Position numbers and translations under genes: made by a program. From positions 930,001 to 994,000 of the forward strand of contig NZ_CP048632.1 in the NCBI RefSeq assembly GCF_010669145.1: a stretch of DNA of 64,000 bases, written 5' to 3'. The stretch is from Rhizobium oryzihabitans (GTDB lineage: Bacteria; Pseudomonadota; Alphaproteobacteria; Rhizobiales; Rhizobiaceae). Below the pieces are notes generated by a model. The model made no database searches and was not told where the DNA came from. It saw only the letters and a list, made by a program, of their open reading frames with translations. Shown one piece after another: positions 32,580 through 41,419 of this stretch (the first letter of the stretch is position 1; each line of letters begins with the position of its first letter).

Positions 32580-33176
32580 ATGGAACTGCTCTATTCGCCC
32601 GCCTCCCCCTATTCCGCCAAGGTGCGCATGGCCGCCCGCCATCTCGGTATCGACATCACGTCCGTGCGCGTCGACACCAATGCCGAGCCGGCAACGCTGA
32701 TGGACAATAATCCGCTCGGCAAGATCCCGGTCCTGCTGCTGGATGATGGCGGTTCGGTCTATGACAGCGTGGCGATCATGCACTATCTCGACCGCCTTTC
32801 GGGCGGAAAGCTCTACCCGAAGAAGAATGGCAAACGCACGGAAGTGGAAATTCTGGAAGCGCTCTGCGACGGCATCATGGATTGCCTGCTCGCCATTGTT
32901 TACGAGCGCCGTTTTCGCCCCGAAGACAAGATTCATCAGCCATGGATCGACAAGCAGTGGAAAAAGGTTGTGAAGGGCCTCGACCATCTCAACGCGAACC
33001 TGCCGAAAACCGGCAAGAAACTGCATGGCGGCCATTTCGCGCTTGCGGCGATGATCGGTTATCTCGATCTGCGTTTCGCGGGTGAATGGGCAGAGGGTCG
33101 CGATGCGCTGGCGCAGTGGCCTGAGACATTCGGCAAGCGTTTCGAAGCCTACACGGAAATGAAGGCCGCCGCCTGA
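32580..33176 (+). CDS. glutathione S-transferase family protein
   Basis: A 198-aa cytosolic GST. The N-terminal thioredoxin-like domain begins MELLYSPASPYSAKVRMAARH (Ser in the SPYSAKVR loop) and has NPLGKIPVLLLDDGGSVYDSVAIMHYLD (cis-Pro and the glutathione-binding S-D). The all-helical C-terminal half includes LEALCDGIMDCLLAIVYERRF. The physiological substrate is unknown. A weak hairpin at 33190-33216 follows. Confidence 0.9.
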   Translation: MELLYSPASPYSAKVRMAARHLGIDITSVRVDTNAEPATLMDNNPLGKIPVLLLDDGGSVYDSVAIMHYLDRLSGGKLYPKKNGKRTEVEILEALCDGIMDCLLAIVYERRFRPEDKIHQPWIDKQWKKVVKGLDHLNANLPKTGKKLHGGHFALAAMIGYLDLRFAGEWAEGRDALAQWPETFGKRFEAYTEMKAAA

Positions 33177-33243
33177 CGTCAAAGCAAGACGATGCCTGGC
33201 CTGATAGCCGGGCATTCATTCTGGGCACATGCCGCAGAAACAA

Positions 33244-33271
33244 AAAAGCCGGGGCGTAAACCCCGGCTTTT
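33244..33271. terminator. bidirectional rho-independent terminator
   Basis: AAAAGCCGGGG / CCCCGGCTTTT perfect 11-bp stem with a 6-base loop, A-run and T-run on the two sides, between the GST and outer-membrane protein genes. Confidence 0.85.
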
Positions 33272-33292
33272 CCTTTACCGATCCGAGAAGGA

Positions 33293-33949
33293 TCAGAACT
33301 TGACGCCGATACCGGCCTTGACGGAGTGATCGTCGAAACCACGCGAGAACGCGCCGGAGTCGAGACCGTAGTCCTTCTTCTGGTAGTCGCTGTAGCGATA
33401 TTCCAGACGGGCGGTGATGTTGTCGGTCACCATGGCTTCTACACCGGCACCAACGGTGTAACCGAGCGCGGTGGCGCTGTCCTTGGAGGTCGCGTCACGA
33501 ACCTTGTTGTCGGAGACAGCAAGACCGGCCGTACCATAGAGCAGGAACGGGTTCATGTCGTAACCAACGCGGCCACGCAGCGAGCCGTTGACGCCCTGCT
33601 TGCCTTCGACGGCGTTACCGGCAACCGTACCGGCGGAGCCCTTCTCGTCGCCCAGGTTCACGTCTGCTTCAGCACCGTAAACGATCTGGCCGCTCTGCAT
33701 GTTGTAACCACCGTAGAGACCGCCGCCGAAGCCCTTGGCGTCACGGCCGTCATTGCTGGAGCTGAAACGACCCCAGTCATAGTTGACCGTACCACCGAGG
33801 TAAGCGCCGGACCAATCCTTAACCGGTGCGGGTTGGTCGTAGGACACCGGTGCCTGGGGCACTTCGTTTACGGCGTCAGCGGCGTGAGCGGCCGAGAAGC
33901 CGGCAGCTGCCATGGTCGAAGCCATAAGGGTTGCTACGAAAATACGCAT
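33293..33949 (-). CDS. outer-membrane beta-barrel protein (Omp25/RopB-like)
   Basis: A 218-aa outer-membrane protein. It has a signal peptide (MRIFVATLMASTMAAAGFSAAHA), a short Pro-rich linker (APVSYDQPAPVKDWSG), then an eight-strand barrel with the family start SGAYLGGTVNYDWG, GGLYGGYNMQSGQIVYGAEAD, RVGYDMNPFLLYGTAGLA, and the C-terminal FDDHSVKAGIGVKF, ending in Phe. Members of this family (Omp25/31 in Brucella, RopB in rhizobia) are abundant structural proteins. It has its own terminator and a long leader. Confidence 0.9.
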   Translation of the reverse strand: MRIFVATLMASTMAAAGFSAAHAADAVNEVPQAPVSYDQPAPVKDWSGAYLGGTVNYDWGRFSSSNDGRDAKGFGGGLYGGYNMQSGQIVYGAEADVNLGDEKGSAGTVAGNAVEGKQGVNGSLRGRVGYDMNPFLLYGTAGLAVSDNKVRDATSKDSATALGYTVGAGVEAMVTDNITARLEYRYSDYQKKDYGLDSGAFSRGFDDHSVKAGIGVKF

Positions 33950-34299
33950 GCTATTCTCCTTTCAGGACCGCTCTGCACTCAAAACATTGTTTTCAGACGC
34001 GGTGTAAAAATCGTCGGGTTAATCGCCCCTCTGGAAACTGAACTTGATGGGAGAATGCGGAGATCAAAGAGCCAAAATGTGAATTGTTTGGGGCAGAGAC
34101 GTGACTAGAATTAGACGTTGCCTAATTGCCACAAGGGTTTTATTAACCCTAACAGAAGCCTAATCAGCAATAGATCGGCTTTAAACTTAGTTATATTCAA
34201 ATTAAACCGAAATTGCATTGTGAATAAAAAATCGCCCAATTCTTTTGGGGCCGACGGACAGCTTGCGATTTGCATTTATATCCAGCAAATAGGGCGGGT
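33950..34299. other. intergenic region between the Omp gene and the SDR gene
   Basis: 350 bases without a convincing gene. The left part carries the Omp leader and promoter. A perfect 6-bp dyad AGGGTT-N5-AACCCT lies at 34134-34150. The right part (34150-34260) is AT-rich. No small RNA can be called from sequence alone. Confidence 0.5.
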
Positions 34300-35088
34300 A
34301 TGAGCAAATGCAGGTCCGCCGTGAAAGAAAATATACCGAAGACAGTCTTGATAACCGGAGCCGCCCGAAGGCTTGGGCGGGCGATCGCCACGGATTTGGC
34401 CGCCCACGGCTTTGCAATCGCCGTCCATGCCAATGCCTCAATGGCTGAAGCCGAGGAATTCGCTAACGAAATAAGGCAAAACGGTGGCAAAGCCATCGCC
34501 GTCCAGGCGGATCTGACACAATCTGCGCCGACAATGGCGCTTGTCGAACAGGCATCTTCCGCGCTCGGCCCCATCGGCGTCGTCGTCAACAATGCGTCCG
34601 TTTTCCTCAACGATTCGGCTGAGGCCCCCGATCCGGCGGTCTTCGATGCGCATTTTGCCGTGCATGTCAGGGCCCCTTCCCTCATCGCGGCCGCCTTCAT
34701 CGAACAATTGCCACAGGATAAATCCGGGCTGATCGTCAATATCATCGACCAGCGCGTGCTTGCGCTCACGCCGCGTTTTTACTCCTACACGCTTTCGAAA
34801 TCCGCCCTTTGGACCGCGACGCGGACGATGGCACAGAGCTTTGCACCACGCGTCCGGGTCAATGCCATCGGACCGGGTCCCACCTTCAAAAGCGAAAGAC
34901 AGGCGCCGGAGGACTTTCAGGCGCAGATCGACGGCCTTATATTAAAGCGTGGTCCTGCCGCAGATGAGTTCGGGCGGACGATTCGCTTTCTTTTCGACAC
35001 GCCGTCGGTCACCGGACAAATGATCGCGCTCGACGGCGGCCAGCACCTTGGCTGGGAAACCCCTGATGTGGCGGAGATTAATGAATGA
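34300..35088 (+). CDS. short-chain dehydrogenase (FolM/pteridine-reductase-like)
   Basis: A 262-aa NAD(P)-dependent Rossmann-fold oxidoreductase. Cofactor motif [12 protein letters not shown] near residue 20; NNASVF; active-site [10 protein letters not shown] (Tyr-x3-Lys) with Asp/Gln in place of the usual upstream Ser (NIIDQRVL). The TGAARRLG start, DQR and TLSKSALW pattern matches pteridine reductase / dihydromonapterin reductase (FolM) more than ordinary SDRs, so a role in pterin reduction is plausible. ATG 34300 follows AGGGCGGGT. Its stop overlaps the uvrC start by 4 bases. Confidence 0.83.
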   Translation: MSKCRSAVKENIPKTVLITGAARRLGRAIATDLAAHGFAIAVHANASMAEAEEFANEIRQNGGKAIAVQADLTQSAPTMALVEQASSALGPIGVVVNNASVFLNDSAEAPDPAVFDAHFAVHVRAPSLIAAAFIEQLPQDKSGLIVNIIDQRVLALTPRFYSYTLSKSALWTATRTMAQSFAPRVRVNAIGPGPTFKSERQAPEDFQAQIDGLILKRGPAADEFGRTIRFLFDTPSVTGQMIALDGGQHLGWETPDVAEINE

Positions 35089-37136
35089 ACGGAAAGAAGC
35101 TGCCTGATGGCGGTATTCTCTTCGATGAAACCGACGACGAAGACGACGATGCAAGCCTTGCCGTAACAGAAGCGGCCGAGGCTCCGCGCGACGTTGCCGG
35201 CATGGACTGGAATGCGGGCTGGAAGAATGAATCCGGCCTGAAGGGCATGGACCTCATCGGCGAATTCGTCAAACACCTGCCCAACTCGCCGGGTGTCTAC
35301 CGCATGTTTAACGAGGCGGGCGATGTGCTTTATGTCGGCAAGGCGCGCTCGCTGAAGAAGCGTGTGGGCAACTATGCGCAGGGCCGTGTCCATTCCAACC
35401 GCATCGCCCAGATGGTGCGTTTCACCACCCATATGGAGTTCGTCACTACCCGCACGGAGACCGAGGCGCTTCTGCTTGAAGCCAACCTCATCAAGCGCTT
35501 GCGGCCGCGCTTTAACGTGCTTTTGCGTGACGACAAATCGTTTCCCTATATTCTCATCACCGCCGACAATCGCGCCCCGGCGATCTTCAAGCATCGGGGT
35601 GCGCGGGCGCGCAAGGGCGATTATTTCGGACCCTTCGCGTCGGCCGGCGCAGTCGGCCGAACGATCAATTCTCTGCAGCGCGCCTTCCTGATCCGCACCT
35701 GTACCGACAGTGTTTTCGAAACGCGCACACGTCCCTGTCTTCTCTACCAGATCAAGCGCTGTTCCGGCCCCTGCACGCATGAGGTCAGCGATCAGGGGTA
35801 TGCGGAACTCGTCAAGGAAGCCAAGGATTTCCTGTCCGGCAAGAGCCAGAGCGTCAAGACTGCAATCGCGCGGCAGATGAACGAGGCGGCCGAGGATCTC
35901 GATTTCGAGCGCGCCGCCGTTTATCGCGACCGGCTGGCTGCGCTTTCCCACGTCCAGAGCCATCAGGGAATCAATCCCGCCGGCATCGAAGAGGCGGATG
36001 TCTTCGCCATTCATCACGAAGGCGGCATATCCTGCATTCAGGTATTCTTTTTCCGCACCGGGCAGAACTGGGGAAACCGCGCGTATTTCCCGAAGGCGGA
36101 CCCGTCCCTGCCCGGCTCAGAAATCCTCAATGCGTTTCTGGCACAGTTTTACGACGACAAGCCCGTGCCGAAGCAAATCCTGCTGTCCGAAACGGTGGAG
36201 GAACAGGAACTGCTGGCCGCTGCTCTCGGTGAAAAAGCGGGACACAAGGTGACGATCAGCGTGCCGCAGCGCGGCGAGAAGAAAGACATTACCGACCATG
36301 TTCTTGCCAATGCGCGCGAGGCGCATGGCCGCAAGCTGGCGGAAACATCCTCGCAGGCGCGGTTACTGAAGGGTTTTGCGGAGACCTTCGGCCTTCCCTA
36401 TGTGCCGCGCCGGATCGAGATTTACGACAACTCGCACATCATGGGCACCAATGCCGTGGGCGGCATGGTGGTGGCGGGGCCGGAAGGTTTCGTGAAGAAC
36501 CAGTATCGCAAGTTCAACATCAAATCGACCGACATCACCCCGGGCGACGACTTCGGCATGATGCGCGAGGTCATGACCCGCCGCTTCTCGCGCCTGTTGA
36601 AGGAAGAGGGCAAGCCCGACCGCGGGCAGACACAGACGCCGACACCGGAGGAAGCCGCCGACATGTCCTTCCCCACCTGGCCGGATGTGATCCTGATCGA
36701 CGGCGGTCAGGGCCAGATGACGGCGGTGCGCGCCATCCTCGATGAACTCGACATACGCGACAGTGTGATCGCCATCGGCGTCGCCAAGGGCGTGGACCGC
36801 GATGCGGGCCGCGAGCGTTTCTTTGCGGATGGGCGCAGCGATTTTTCCCTGCCGCCACGGGATCCCGTGCTCTATTTCATTCAACGCATGCGTGATGAGG
36901 CGCACCGTTTCGCCATCGGCTCACACCGGGCGCGGCGCAAGAAGGAAATGGTGCGCAATCCGCTGGATGAAATTTCGGGGATCGGCCCCGGACGCAAGCG
37001 CTCGCTGCTGCAGCATTTCGGCACGGCGAAGGCGGTTTCCCGCGCAGGCCTCAACGATCTGATGAACGTCACCGGCATTTCAGAAGCGGTGGCGCGGCAA
37101 ATCTACAATCACTTCCATGAGAGCAGTGGCGATTGA
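35085..37136 (+). CDS. uvrC: excinuclease ABC subunit C
   Basis: Nucleotide-excision-repair nuclease that makes both incisions around a lesion after UvrA/UvrB loading, 683 aa. An acidic N-terminal extension of about 60 residues ([11 protein letters not shown]) precedes the GIY-YIG nuclease ([22 protein letters not shown]). Then the UVR motif that binds UvrB (about 255-290), the RNase H-like second nuclease ([28 protein letters not shown]), and a C-terminal helix-hairpin-helix ([17 protein letters not shown]). Start coupled to the upstream SDR. Confidence 0.97.
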   Translation: MNGKKLPDGGILFDETDDEDDDASLAVTEAAEAPRDVAGMDWNAGWKNESGLKGMDLIGEFVKHLPNSPGVYRMFNEAGDVLYVGKARSLKKRVGNYAQGRVHSNRIAQMVRFTTHMEFVTTRTETEALLLEANLIKRLRPRFNVLLRDDKSFPYILITADNRAPAIFKHRGARARKGDYFGPFASAGAVGRTINSLQRAFLIRTCTDSVFETRTRPCLLYQIKRCSGPCTHEVSDQGYAELVKEAKDFLSGKSQSVKTAIARQMNEAAEDLDFERAAVYRDRLAALSHVQSHQGINPAGIEEADVFAIHHEGGISCIQVFFFRTGQNWGNRAYFPKADPSLPGSEILNAFLAQFYDDKPVPKQILLSETVEEQELLAAALGEKAGHKVTISVPQRGEKKDITDHVLANAREAHGRKLAETSSQARLLKGFAETFGLPYVPRRIEIYDNSHIMGTNAVGGMVVAGPEGFVKNQYRKFNIKSTDITPGDDFGMMREVMTRRFSRLLKEEGKPDRGQTQTPTPEEAADMSFPTWPDVILIDGGQGQMTAVRAILDELDIRDSVIAIGVAKGVDRDAGRERFFADGRSDFSLPPRDPVLYFIQRMRDEAHRFAIGSHRARRKKEMVRNPLDEISGIGPGRKRSLLQHFGTAKAVSRAGLNDLMNVTGISEAVARQIYNHFHESSGD

Positions 37137-37238
37137 AGGCGCGGTATCGCAACGAACTGCTAAAAAAACATAATAACGTGTTGACCCTATGCGTCAGGGG
37201 CGGCATCAAGGCAGCTTATCCAGACTGACAGGTTTCCC

Positions 37239-37826
37239 ATGGCTTCGCGCGCATATAACATTCCCAACCTTCTCACCTATGCCCGCATTCTGGCGGTTCC
37301 TGTCATCGTTTTGTGTTTTTACGTCGAAGGAAAGCTGGAAAGCTCGGATTTCGCGCGCTGGACGGCTCTCTGGCTGTTCATCATCGCCTCGCTGACCGAT
37401 TTTCTCGATGGTTATCTGGCGCGTATCTGGAACCAGACCTCCAATATCGGCCGCATGCTGGACCCGATCGCCGACAAGCTGCTGGTGGCCTCGGTGCTGC
37501 TCCTGATGGCCGCTGACGGCACCATTGCCGGCTGGTCGCTCTGGGCCGCCATTACCATTCTCTGCCGCGAAATTCTGGTCTCGGGCCTGCGCGAATATCT
37601 GGCGGCGCTGAAGGTCAGCGTTCCCGTCACCCGCATCGCCAAGTGGAAGACCACCATCCAAATGGTGGCCATCGCCTTTCTGCTTGCCGGTCCTGCGGGC
37701 GACAAGGTTCTGCCCTACACGACAGAAATGGGAATTACGCTTCTCTGGCTCGCGGCGGCGCTGACCATGTATACCGGCTACGACTACTTCAAGGCGGGCC
37801 TCAAGCACATCGTGGACGAAGAATGA
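37239..37826 (+). CDS. pgsA: CDP-diacylglycerol-glycerol-3-phosphate 3-phosphatidyltransferase
   Basis: Membrane enzyme that makes phosphatidylglycerophosphate, the committed step to phosphatidylglycerol and cardiolipin; 195 aa. It begins YNIPNLLTYARILAVPVIV and has the CDP-alcohol phosphotransferase motif TDFLDGYLARIWN...GRMLDPIADK. About four membrane segments. It overlaps moaD by 4 bases. Confidence 0.95.
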   Translation: MASRAYNIPNLLTYARILAVPVIVLCFYVEGKLESSDFARWTALWLFIIASLTDFLDGYLARIWNQTSNIGRMLDPIADKLLVASVLLLMAADGTIAGWSLWAAITILCREILVSGLREYLAALKVSVPVTRIAKWKTTIQMVAIAFLLAGPAGDKVLPYTTEMGITLLWLAAALTMYTGYDYFKAGLKHIVDEE

Positions 37827-38080
37827 TGGCACGGATCGTTTATTTCGCCTGGGTGCGCGAAAAGATCGGTACGGCCGAGGAGGAGCTGGACATCCCCTCC
37901 TCCGTCACCACGGCCGGTGAGCTGATCGCCTATCTTGCGACCCGTGGCGAAAACTACGAAGCCGCCTTCGAATTTCCGGATGTGATCCGCGTTGCGGTCA
38001 ATCAGGAACATGTCGAGCATGACGAGAGTATTGCCGGCGCGCGCGAGATCGGCATTTTCCCGCCAATGACCGGGGGATGA
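37823..38080 (+). CDS. moaD: molybdopterin synthase small subunit
   Basis: Ubiquitin-like sulfur carrier of molybdopterin synthase, 85 aa. It starts MMARIVYFAWVREKIG and ends FPPMTGG; the terminal Gly-Gly is what is adenylated and thiocarboxylated. Its ATG overlaps the pgsA stop. Either of two adjacent ATGs could be used. moaE follows after 4 bases. Confidence 0.95.
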   Translation: MMARIVYFAWVREKIGTAEEELDIPSSVTTAGELIAYLATRGENYEAAFEFPDVIRVAVNQEHVEHDESIAGAREIGIFPPMTGG

Positions 38081-38084
38081 GCGG

Positions 38085-38552
38085 ATGCAGCCAGCCGTCA
38101 AGCCGACGATCCGCGTGCAACACGAAGATTTCGACGCTGCGGAGGAGACCCGCAGGCTGACGGAAGGCAACAGGAGCATTGGCGCGGTGGTGGCCTTCAC
38201 CGGGCTTTGCCGCGACGATGGCGGCACGCTGGCAGCACTGGAACTTGAACATTATCCCGGCATGGCGGAAGCGGAAATGAGCCGCATCGCCGATCTCGCC
38301 ATCGAGCGTTTCGCCCTTCTCGGTCTCACTGCCATCCATCGCCACGGCAAGATTGCCGCGGGCGAAAATATCGTCCTCGTCGTCGCCGCAGCCCGGCACC
38401 GGCAGGCCGCCTTCGACGGCGCAAATTTCGTGATGGACTACCTCAAGACCTCCGCGCCGTTCTGGAAAAAGGAACACGGCAAGGATGGCACGGCGGGCGA
38501 GTGGATCGCGGCCAAGGCAACGGATGACGCGGCCAAGGACAAGTGGCGGTAA
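38085..38552 (+). CDS. moaE: molybdopterin synthase catalytic subunit
   Basis: Large subunit that converts precursor Z (cPMP) to molybdopterin with MoaD thiocarboxylate, 155 aa. Motifs: GAVVAFTGLCRDD, LELEHYPGMAE, IHRHGKIAAGENIVLV, and the C-terminal FVMDYLKTSAPFWKKE with catalytic lysines. It lies directly after moaD in a five-gene unit from the SDR gene. Supplies cofactor for enzymes such as the molybdopterin oxidoreductase at 27.4-29.6 kb. Confidence 0.95.
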   Translation: MQPAVKPTIRVQHEDFDAAEETRRLTEGNRSIGAVVAFTGLCRDDGGTLAALELEHYPGMAEAEMSRIADLAIERFALLGLTAIHRHGKIAAGENIVLVVAAARHRQAAFDGANFVMDYLKTSAPFWKKEHGKDGTAGEWIAAKATDDAAKDKWR

Positions 38553-38612
38553 CGCTTCGTCGTTTTCGCATTTCCGGACGGAAAACTGGCGTCCACTTCT
38601 CCTCGGAATGCT

Positions 38613-39508
38613 CTAGGGCGCTTCCACCCTGCTGCGCATGACGATCAGCCAACCGACCAGAAGCGTCAGAACGGCCGCATCCCGCCAGATGACAGGCCCG
38701 TAACCAACCCACAGGGTTTCAGCAAAACCGACGGCAGCGGCCCCGAGCGCGCAGACGAGTGGGCTGGCATAACCGCCCGCCGCCGAAATGAGTACGACCT
38801 TCAGGCCGAATACCAGCCCGGCGCCGAAATCCATTGTGCCGTAATAAAAGGTCGCCAATACGCCGGCGATGGCGGCGATAAGGCCCGCCGCGCAATAGGA
38901 CAGCAGGAATATTCTGCCCGCATTCACCCCGCAGAGCGAGGCGGCGAAAGCATCGTCCGACACCGCCTTCCAGCGTCTGCCAAAGCCGGAACGCCGCAGA
39001 TAGAAATAGCCTGCGAGAACGAGCAGGCAGAAAACGGCCGTGTTCAGCATCTGCATTGGCGTCAAGGTAACGGCAAAGCTGCCATCGGCCCAGAAACGCA
39101 CCGGTTCGGATAAAAGCGGCGGCAGCCATAATTGACGGGTGCCGGCGGCAAGTCTGGCGCTTTCGGTGAGCGCGATCAGCACGCCGATGGAGGCGACCGT
39201 TACCGCATTGGGGAGGCTTTCGCCAGCGGCCGCATCACTGCCCTGCCGATGAAAGCCGCCGCCCAAAGCCCACCGAACAGACCCATCCCCGCTCCAAGGG
39301 CAAGGGTTGCGGGCAGGACCAGCCACAGCCGGTTCCAGCCGAAATCGGCAAATAACAGGCAGGTCTGGCCGGCGAAGGCGAAAATCGCGCCATAGGTGAC
39401 ATCCGCCCGTCTGGTGATCGAAAAGGCGATCGCGTAGCCGAAGGCCAGAACCGCATAAAGCGAGGCGACCGGCACGGCATTCAGCAATTGTTGCAGGAAA
39501 TAGGCCAA
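38613..39508 (-). pseudogene. branched-chain amino-acid-type ABC transporter permease (LivH-like), frameshifted
   Basis: Two frames make one LivH-type permease. The first (TTG 39508, strong GGGAGGA) reads LAYFLQQLLNAVPVASLYAV, GYAIAFSITRRADVTYGAIF to AVMRPLAKASPMR-stop; the second continues ESLPNAVTVASIGVLIAL, YYGTMDFGAGLVFGLKVVLI and AAAVGFAETLWVGYG. Adding one G/C near 39221 gives RPLAESLPNAV and a 298-aa protein with about eight membrane segments, a normal length. No LivM, ATPase or binding-protein gene is nearby, so its partner subunits, if any, are elsewhere. It is divergent from a CGNR regulator gene. Confidence 0.8.
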
Positions 39509-39525
39509 GCGCGTCCTCCCATCAT

Positions 39526-39563
39526 TATTATAACTGTTAAAATACGTTTTGATAGTTATAATA
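39526..39563. promoter_or_regulatory. nested palindrome in divergent promoter, candidate operator
   Basis: TATTATAACT-type outer arms: ATTATAACT (39527-39535) and AGTTATAAT (39554-39562) are a perfect 9-bp inverted repeat, extended by one T-A pair. AAAA (39539-39542) and TTTT (39547-39550) pair around the same axis (39544.5). It lies between the TTG of the permease and the ATG of the CGNR regulator, so it is a natural operator for autoregulation. Confidence 0.55.
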
Positions 39564-39569
39564 TGCGCC

Positions 39570-40121
39570 ATGACCTTTCGCTGGACAGCTCATCGTTTCG
39601 CAGGCGGCGCATTGGCACTTGATGTCGCCAACAGCATCATCTTGCGTTCCGACGCGGCAAAATCGATCGACCGTTTTGCCGCGCCGGAGCAGATCGTTAC
39701 CTTTGCAGAAGCCGCGATACGTCTCAGCGCAGAGCGAGGCAGATTTCCCGCGCTCATCGCCCCCGAAACGGAAAAGCGGCCGGTTTTTCTCGGTCTGCGG
39801 GAAGCTATCGACGACTATTTCCGTTCTTCGATCGCCACTGGCGATAATGATGACGGCAGGCTGGCGGAGCTTCTTTTCGCCTGCGGCGCGGCGTTGCGGT
39901 CGTTTCCGTCCGCGACGAGCCTCGGCAATGCGACAGCCCATTCCGCCCTTTCGCTACTGGCAGTAGAGACGCAGGAGCGGCTGAAGATTTGCGGTAATTG
40001 CGGCTGGCTCTTCATCGACCGCAGCAAGAACAGAAGTCGGATCTGGTGCGACATGGCGGTGTGCGGCAACCGACAGAAGGCCAGCCGGCACTATTATCGG
40101 AAGAAGGAGGCAGAGGAATGA
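39570..40121 (+). CDS. CGNR zinc-finger (ABATE) transcriptional regulator
   Basis: A 183-aa protein. The N-terminal ABATE domain begins TFRWTAHRFAGGALALDVANSI; the C-terminal CGNR zinc finger has CGNCGWLFIDRSKNRSRIWC and CGNRQKASRHYYR, with four cysteines and the CGNR motif, expected to bind DNA. This group is thought to regulate adjacent transport genes. ATG 39570 is used. It overlaps the following lipoprotein gene by 4 bases, so they form an operon. Confidence 0.85.
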   Translation: MTFRWTAHRFAGGALALDVANSIILRSDAAKSIDRFAAPEQIVTFAEAAIRLSAERGRFPALIAPETEKRPVFLGLREAIDDYFRSSIATGDNDDGRLAELLFACGAALRSFPSATSLGNATAHSALSLLAVETQERLKICGNCGWLFIDRSKNRSRIWCDMAVCGNRQKASRHYYRKKEAEE

Positions 40122-40669
40122 AAGGAATTGCCGTTTCATTGCTGGCGATTGCGGCGACGCTGGCCCTCTCCGGTTGCCAGCGGGATGAGCCGCGCGATGT
40201 CGCGAAGGTTTCGGGCCGTATGTTCGTCTTCAACTATCGGGTGGCGATTGCGACCTATCTGGTAACACTGCAACGCGTTGCGCCTATCCGCGACGGCAGT
40301 ACGGTGGAGGCGACCTTCGAAAACCCCCGAGGCGGCGCTGAACTGACGACCCGGGAGAAGATTTTCCCGATGGATGAAAAGATTGCCATTCAAAGCCCGC
40401 CGGTCGAATGCGTGAAACAGGACCGGCCCTACAAGGTCACCATCCGCATCAAGGGGCCGGAGGGCGATATTCTGCAGACGATCGAGACCACGATCCGCTC
40501 CGACACGGACCAGTCACTTCTTCCGGCCAAACCGCTCACGGTCGGCCCGCTCTATACGCCCAATCCGGAGGTGTTCAAACCGGATGGCAAGATGGATATG
40601 CGGCCTGTTGAGGGTGTCTGGCGTCGTGAACACCTCCCCCTCATTCCTGTGCTTGTCACAGGAATCTAG
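40118..40669 (+). CDS. lipoprotein of unknown function
   Basis: A 183-aa protein with a lipobox (SLLAIAATLALSGC, lipidated Cys at about residue 20). The mature part is polar, with RMFVFNYRVAIATYLVTLQR, VEATFENPRGGAEL, and KVTIRIKGPEGDILQTIETTI, suggesting an immunoglobulin-like beta fold. I do not know the family. The last ten residues and the TAG stop come from the RIME-like repeat that begins at 40638, so the native C-terminus may have been changed by the repeat. Translation is coupled to the CGNR gene (ATGA). Confidence 0.75.
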   Translation: MKGIAVSLLAIAATLALSGCQRDEPRDVAKVSGRMFVFNYRVAIATYLVTLQRVAPIRDGSTVEATFENPRGGAELTTREKIFPMDEKIAIQSPPVECVKQDRPYKVTIRIKGPEGDILQTIETTIRSDTDQSLLPAKPLTVGPLYTPNPEVFKPDGKMDMRPVEGVWRREHLPLIPVLVTGI

Positions 40670-40755
40670 TCAGCCCAAGTCCTTGGGCTGGAGGGACTCT
40701 TTCGCCGCGCAGACGCGCGTCGGCTGGATTCCTGTGACGAGCACAGGAATGAGGG
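40638..40755. repeat. RIME-like palindromic intergenic repeat, intact copy
   Basis: Terminal inverted repeats of 29 bp (40638-40666 and 40727-40755) match at 28 positions. Each arm is itself a hairpin, ATTCCTGTG-N5-CACAGGAAT. Two inner palindromes lie between: AGCCCAAG/CTTGGGCT (40672-40689) and GACGCGCGTC (40712-40721). Size (118 bp) and structure fit the Rhizobium-specific intergenic mosaic elements (RIME1, about 108 bp with large palindromes). A degenerate copy is at 48432-48545. Confidence 0.8.
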
Positions 40756-40804
40756 TGTGGTGATGCTCGCGCACAAAACCATTTACCCGGTGCTTGAAAC
40801 AAAA

Positions 40805-40828
40805 AAACGGAGCCTTTCGGCTCCGTTT
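40805..40828 (-). terminator. rho-independent terminator of ndk
   Basis: AAACGGAGCC / GGCTCCGTTT with a 4-base loop, with A-run at 40799-40807 that becomes the U-tract on the minus strand. It is 68 bases downstream of the ndk stop. Confidence 0.82.
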
Positions 40829-40895
40829 CATCGAGTCTTTTCAGCGGCTTCACATAATCACCTGAGAGGGCGATTCAAGCCGTTGATATTTTGAA

Positions 40896-41318
40896 TCAGC
40901 CGACGATTTCGGTTTCAGCGAACCAGTAGGCGATTTCCTGTGCGGCGGTTTCCGGAGCGTCGGAACCGTGAACGGAGTTTTCGCCAATGGAGAGCGCAAA
41001 CGTCTTGCGGATGGTGCCTTCCGCAGCCTGGGCCGGGTTGGTGGCGCCCATGATTTCGCGGTTCTTGAGGATGGCGTTTTCGCCTTCCAGAACCTGTACG
41101 ATGGTCGGGCCGGAGGTCATGCCTTCAACGAGTTCGCCGAAGAAGGGACGCTCCTTGTGAACGGCGTAGAAGCCTTCGGCTTCGCGCTTGCTCATCCAGA
41201 CGCGCTTGGAGGCGACGACGCGCAGGCCGTTGTCTTCAAATACCTTGGTGATCGCGCCCGTCAGGTTACGCTTGGTTGCGTCCGGCTTGATCATCGAAAA
41301 TGTGCGTTCAATCGCCAT
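40896..41318 (-). CDS. ndk: nucleoside diphosphate kinase
   Basis: Transfers gamma-phosphate from ATP to NDPs, 140 aa. It starts [18 protein letters not shown] and has the active-site segment [19 protein letters not shown] with the phospho-His. All conserved parts are present ([38 protein letters not shown]). The ATG at 41318 is the family start; the frame is open upstream. Confidence 0.97.
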   Translation of the reverse strand: MAIERTFSMIKPDATKRNLTGAITKVFEDNGLRVVASKRVWMSKREAEGFYAVHKERPFFGELVEGMTSGPTIVQVLEGENAILKNREIMGATNPAQAAEGTIRKTFALSIGENSVHGSDAPETAAQEIAYWFAETEIVG

Positions 41319-41419
41319 GTGTCCGTTTCCTTTTCCTATAGAAAGTGGGCGGTCTTTACCCGCCCAAAGGCCCGAAAACAAGGGGGATCAACCACATTGC
41401 GACGATGGCGGCAGACATT

